This document shows, one piece after another, positions 4,694-7,183 of a stretch of DNA of 7,183 nucleotides (its first letter is position 1; each line of letters begins with the position of its first letter). Made by a program: the position numbers and the translations under genes. The stretch is from Planctomycetota bacterium (lineage in GTDB: Bacteria > Planctomycetota > Planctomycetia > Pirellulales > Pirellulaceae), in contig JAEZGD010000296.1 in NCBI GenBank assembly GCA_023417165.1, forward strand, positions 1 to 7,183, given 5' to 3'. The notes under the pieces are model-generated. The model saw only the letters and a list, made by a program, of their open reading frames with translations. It ran no database searches and had not been told where the DNA came from.

Positions 4694-7183
4694 ATGTTTT
4701 CATCGTGGTCGTACCTTCGCTGGACCGCTCCGGCGTTGTTCATACTGATGGCCGCTGCGCAGCCTGCGTTGGCTCAGTTGCCCACCCCGCAACTCACCGG
4801 CATTTTTCCGGCCGGTGCGAAGGCTGGCGGCAGCTTAGAGGTGACCATCACCGGCGCCGATCTAGACGAAGCCAATCAGATCATTTTTTCGCACACAGGC
4901 ATTACCTCGACGCCGAAAATGGGCGAGCCGCTGATGCCAGGCAAGCCGGCCAAGCCGATCGCCAATACATTCGTGGTGACGCTGGCCGCCAATGTGCCGC
5001 CAGGCGCTTTTGAGGCGCGTGTGAAGGGACGCTTCGGCCTTTCGAATCCGCGCACGTTCATTGTCGGCACGCTGGAAGAAAAGCCCGAAGAGGCCGGCAA
5101 CAATTCTCAGGACAAAGCGCGCGAACTAACGATTGGTTCGCTCGTCAACGACCGCGCGGATGCGAATAATCGCGATTTCTACAAGCTGACGCTTAAAGCG
5201 GGACAGCGAGTGTTGATCGATTGCCGGGCGGGACGCATCGATTCCCGCATGGATCCGACGATCGCGCTCGTGAATACTGCCGGGCGTGAGTTGACTCGCG
5301 CACGTGACACCATCAACCGCGATCCCGTGATCGACTTCACCGCACCCGCCGACGGCGTCTATACGCTGGTAGTCTATGACTTCTTGTATGGCGGCGGAGC
5401 TGAATATCCCTATCGCCTGGCGGCGCATCAGGCGCCGCTGATCGATTTCGTTTTTCCACCCGCGGCGACTGTGGGAACGCAAGGTGCGTTCACGATCTAT
5501 GGCCGCAACTTGCCGGGCGGTCAGCCGGCTGGCACCAGCCTGGGCAATTCGCCTCTGGAAAAGCTGGCTGTCAACATCGCGGTGCCGGCTAGCGGCGCTC
5601 CGATTGTCGAAGGCGCTTTGCTGCCGCAAACCAGCTTTGTCGATTCGTTCGAATATCGCTTGCCTTCGCCCGGCGGGGAGTCGAATCTGGTTTCGATCGG
5701 CATCGCCACCGAGCCGGTCGTGCTGGAACAAGAACCGAACGACACGGCCGACAAAGCCCACAAGGTGACCATTCCTTGTGAATTGGCCGGGCAGTTTTAT
5801 CCGGCGCGCGATCGCGATTATGTCCAGTTCGACGCGAAGAAAGGGGACGTGCTGACGATCGAAGTGCTGGCCCATCGTTTGGGGCTGGCGAGCGATCCGG
5901 CACTGACCATCCAGCGCGTCACCAAAAACGAACAAGGTGCGGAAGTCGTCAGCGACGTCGCCCAAGTTGACGATCCGCAGGAACGCCCGGCGCGCATTGG
6001 CAGCGACTTTGATACGTCGACCGATGACGCTTCGTATCGCTTAGTGGTGAACGATGACGGCACCTACCGCGTGCTGGTGCGCGACAACTTCGGCGAATCG
6101 CGCGCCGATCCGCGTTCGGTCTATCGCCTGATCATTCGCAAAGAGAAGCCTGACTTCCGCCTGGCGGCGTATCTCGATCCGCCGATCGTCAACAACAATC
6201 AAAACAGCTCCGCGCTGGGCGGGGCGGTGCTTCGCAAAGGGGGCACGCTTGAACTGCGCGTCAATCTGGAACGCCGTGACAGTTTCGACGGCGAAGTGAC
6301 CATCAGCGTCGAAGGATTGCCTGCAGGCATTACTTGCCCCGGCGCGGTGGTTGGCGGCCCAACGACTTCAGCATCGCTCGTCTTCACGGCCGCCGAGAAC
6401 GTCACGACCTGGTCGGGGCCGATCAAAATCGTCGGCAAGGCCAACATCAATGGCCAGGAAGTCACGCATGTCGCGCGTGTTGGCACATGCGTGTGGGGCA
6501 CGCAGGATCGCAATCAGCGGCCGGCCGAGTTCCGCGTCGCACGCGATCTGATGCTGTCGGTAATGGACAAAGAAATGCAGCCGGCGCACGTCGTCGTCGG
6601 CGAGGACAAAGTCTATGAAACCTCGCGCGGCGCGAATCTCGAAATTCCTGTCCGCGTGGCGCGTCGCGATGGTTTCGCCGAGGCGATCAAGCTGACTAAA
6701 GCTAACTTGCCGAACGAGATTCAGGTCAAAGAACTGAACATCGCCGGCGGCGCCGCAGATGGCAAGCTGGAGATGCAACTCAATCAGCAAGCTATCAAAG
6801 CGGGAACCTATACCTTCTATTTGAAGGGGGACACGAAGCTCAAGTACGCGCGCAATCCCGATGCCATCAAGGAAATCGAAGCCGAACAGGCCGAGTTCGC
6901 CGAGATGCAAAAGATGCTGCAAGAGGCGCTGAATAAGGCGAACGCCGACAAAACCGCCACCGCCCAGGCGTTGCAACAAGCCACCACCGCCCGCACGCAG
7001 GCCGAGCAGAATCTCAACAAGCTCAAGGCCGAGAGCGAACAAGCAGCCAACAACGCCAAGCAAGCCGCCGACAACGCCGGCAAGGCGAAGGAAGCCGCAG
7101 ATAAAGAAGCCGGAAATCAAGGCCTGGTCGATGCCGCGAGCGCCGCGCAGAAGAAGGCCGAGGAATCCGCCGCTGCCGCGAAG
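4694..7183 (+). CDS. Large secreted protein with two IPT/TIG-PPC modules and Ala-rich coiled coil (3' end outside window)
   Basis: The frame is open for 830 codons to the window edge with no stop. The start ATG follows AAAGGA by 7 bases and begins a signal peptide (about 1-27, ending PALA/Q). Domains: IPT/TIG-like fold (about 33-125, TGIFPAGAKAGGSLEVTITG); PPC-like beta domain (about 136-245); second IPT/TIG-like segment (about 249-340, FVFPPAATVGTQGAFTIYG); second, more canonical PPC domain starting EQEPNDTAD (about 344-483); one or two Ig-like beta sandwiches (about 510-715, containing VEGLPAGI); then a charged, alanine-rich coiled coil from about 726 to the edge. PPC domains are secreted, non-catalytic modules first described at the C-termini of peptidases. 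No catalytic motif is visible, so a binding or structural role outside the cell is the best inference. Such proteins often lie beside DUF1549/DUF1553 genes in planctomycetes. It is preceded by a terminator and a structured leader, so it is probably transcribed separately, although I found no convincing promoter in 4561-4693. Confidence 0.9.
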   Translation, partial: MFSSWSYLRWTAPALFILMAAAQPALAQLPTPQLTGIFPAGAKAGGSLEVTITGADLDEANQIIFSHTGITSTPKMGEPLMPGKPAKPIANTFVVTLAANVPPGAFEARVKGRFGLSNPRTFIVGTLEEKPEEAGNNSQDKARELTIGSLVNDRADANNRDFYKLTLKAGQRVLIDCRAGRIDSRMDPTIALVNTAGRELTRARDTINRDPVIDFTAPADGVYTLVVYDFLYGGGAEYPYRLAAHQAPLIDFVFPPAATVGTQGAFTIYGRNLPGGQPAGTSLGNSPLEKLAVNIAVPASGAPIVEGALLPQTSFVDSFEYRLPSPGGESNLVSIGIATEPVVLEQEPNDTADKAHKVTIPCELAGQFYPARDRDYVQFDAKKGDVLTIEVLAHRLGLASDPALTIQRVTKNEQGAEVVSDVAQVDDPQERPARIGSDFDTSTDDASYRLVVNDDGTYRVLVRDNFGESRADPRSVYRLIIRKEKPDFRLAAYLDPPIVNNNQNSSALGGAVLRKGGTLELRVNLERRDSFDGEVTISVEGLPAGITCPGAVVGGPTTSASLVFTAAENVTTWSGPIKIVGKANINGQEVTHVARVGTCVWGTQDRNQRPAEFRVARDLMLSVMDKEMQPAHVVVGEDKVYETSRGANLEIPVRVARRDGFAEAIKLTKANLPNEIQVKELNIAGGAADGKLEMQLNQQAIKAGTYTFYLKGDTKLKYARNPDAIKEIEAEQAEFAEMQKMLQEALNKANADKTATAQALQQATTARTQAEQNLNKLKAESEQAANNAKQAADNAGKAKEAADKEAGNQGLVDAASAAQKKAEESAAAAK

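Noticed and set aside
4795..4817. Hairpin CACCGGC/GCCGGTG with T-run in the loop early in the PPC gene
   Set aside because: It lies in codons 34-42 of a conserved domain and the T residues are in the loop, not behind the stem, so it is not a terminator; likely incidental.
6368..7120. Minus-strand open frame of about 250 codons opposite the PPC gene
   Set aside because: Low-complexity Leu/Gly-rich translation mirroring the Ala-rich sense coil; no start signal and no domain.

Overview
The window looks like part of a chromosome from a member of the Planctomycetota, probably a Pirellulales-type organism. The strongest evidence is the gene at 2005-4518. It combines the planctomycete-specific cytochrome families PSCyt1-like, DUF1549/PSCyt2 and DUF1553/PSD1 with bacterial Ig-like (Big2) domains, an architecture essentially confined to that phylum. 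It is followed by a large secreted protein with IPT/TIG-like and PPC (pre-peptidase C-terminal) modules, also typical of these bacteria. The DNA is GC-rich and coding-dense, with ordinary purine-rich ribosome binding sites. I see no RNA genes, CRISPR array, insertion sequence or attachment site.

Layout: (1) 23-454, minus strand: a small cytoplasmic cyclophilin-type peptidyl-prolyl isomerase. (2) 455-647: a divergent promoter region with a good sigma70-like promoter for the cyclophilin and a weaker one for the next gene. (3) 648-1730, plus: an exported protein with about 200 residues of helix-rich sequence joined to a retroviral-type aspartic protease domain (DSGA motif). (4) 1731-2004: intergenic, with two small hairpins and a clear sigma70-like promoter. 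(5) 2005-4518, plus: the secreted multidomain cytochrome-like protein, ending at a textbook intrinsic terminator (4526-4560). (6) 4561-4693: a short leader rich in inverted repeats. (7) 4694 to the window end, plus: a secreted IPT/PPC protein, open for 830 codons and cut by the window edge inside an alanine-rich coiled coil.

Three of the four genes encode proteins with N-terminal signal peptides, so the region is mainly devoted to the cell surface or periplasm. Each gene appears to have its own promoter or leader, and a strong terminator separates the cytochrome-like gene from the PPC gene. They are therefore best read as neighbouring single transcription units, possibly functionally related, rather than one operon. 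The DUF1501 gene that often accompanies DUF1549/DUF1553 genes is not in the window.

No clearly new system is visible. The points most worth a second look are: the two different haem-binding motifs (CX4CH and CXXCH) in one polypeptide; the secreted coiled-coil/aspartic protease fusion; a palindromic GATAATC -10 element shared by two promoters; and the structured leader before the PPC gene.
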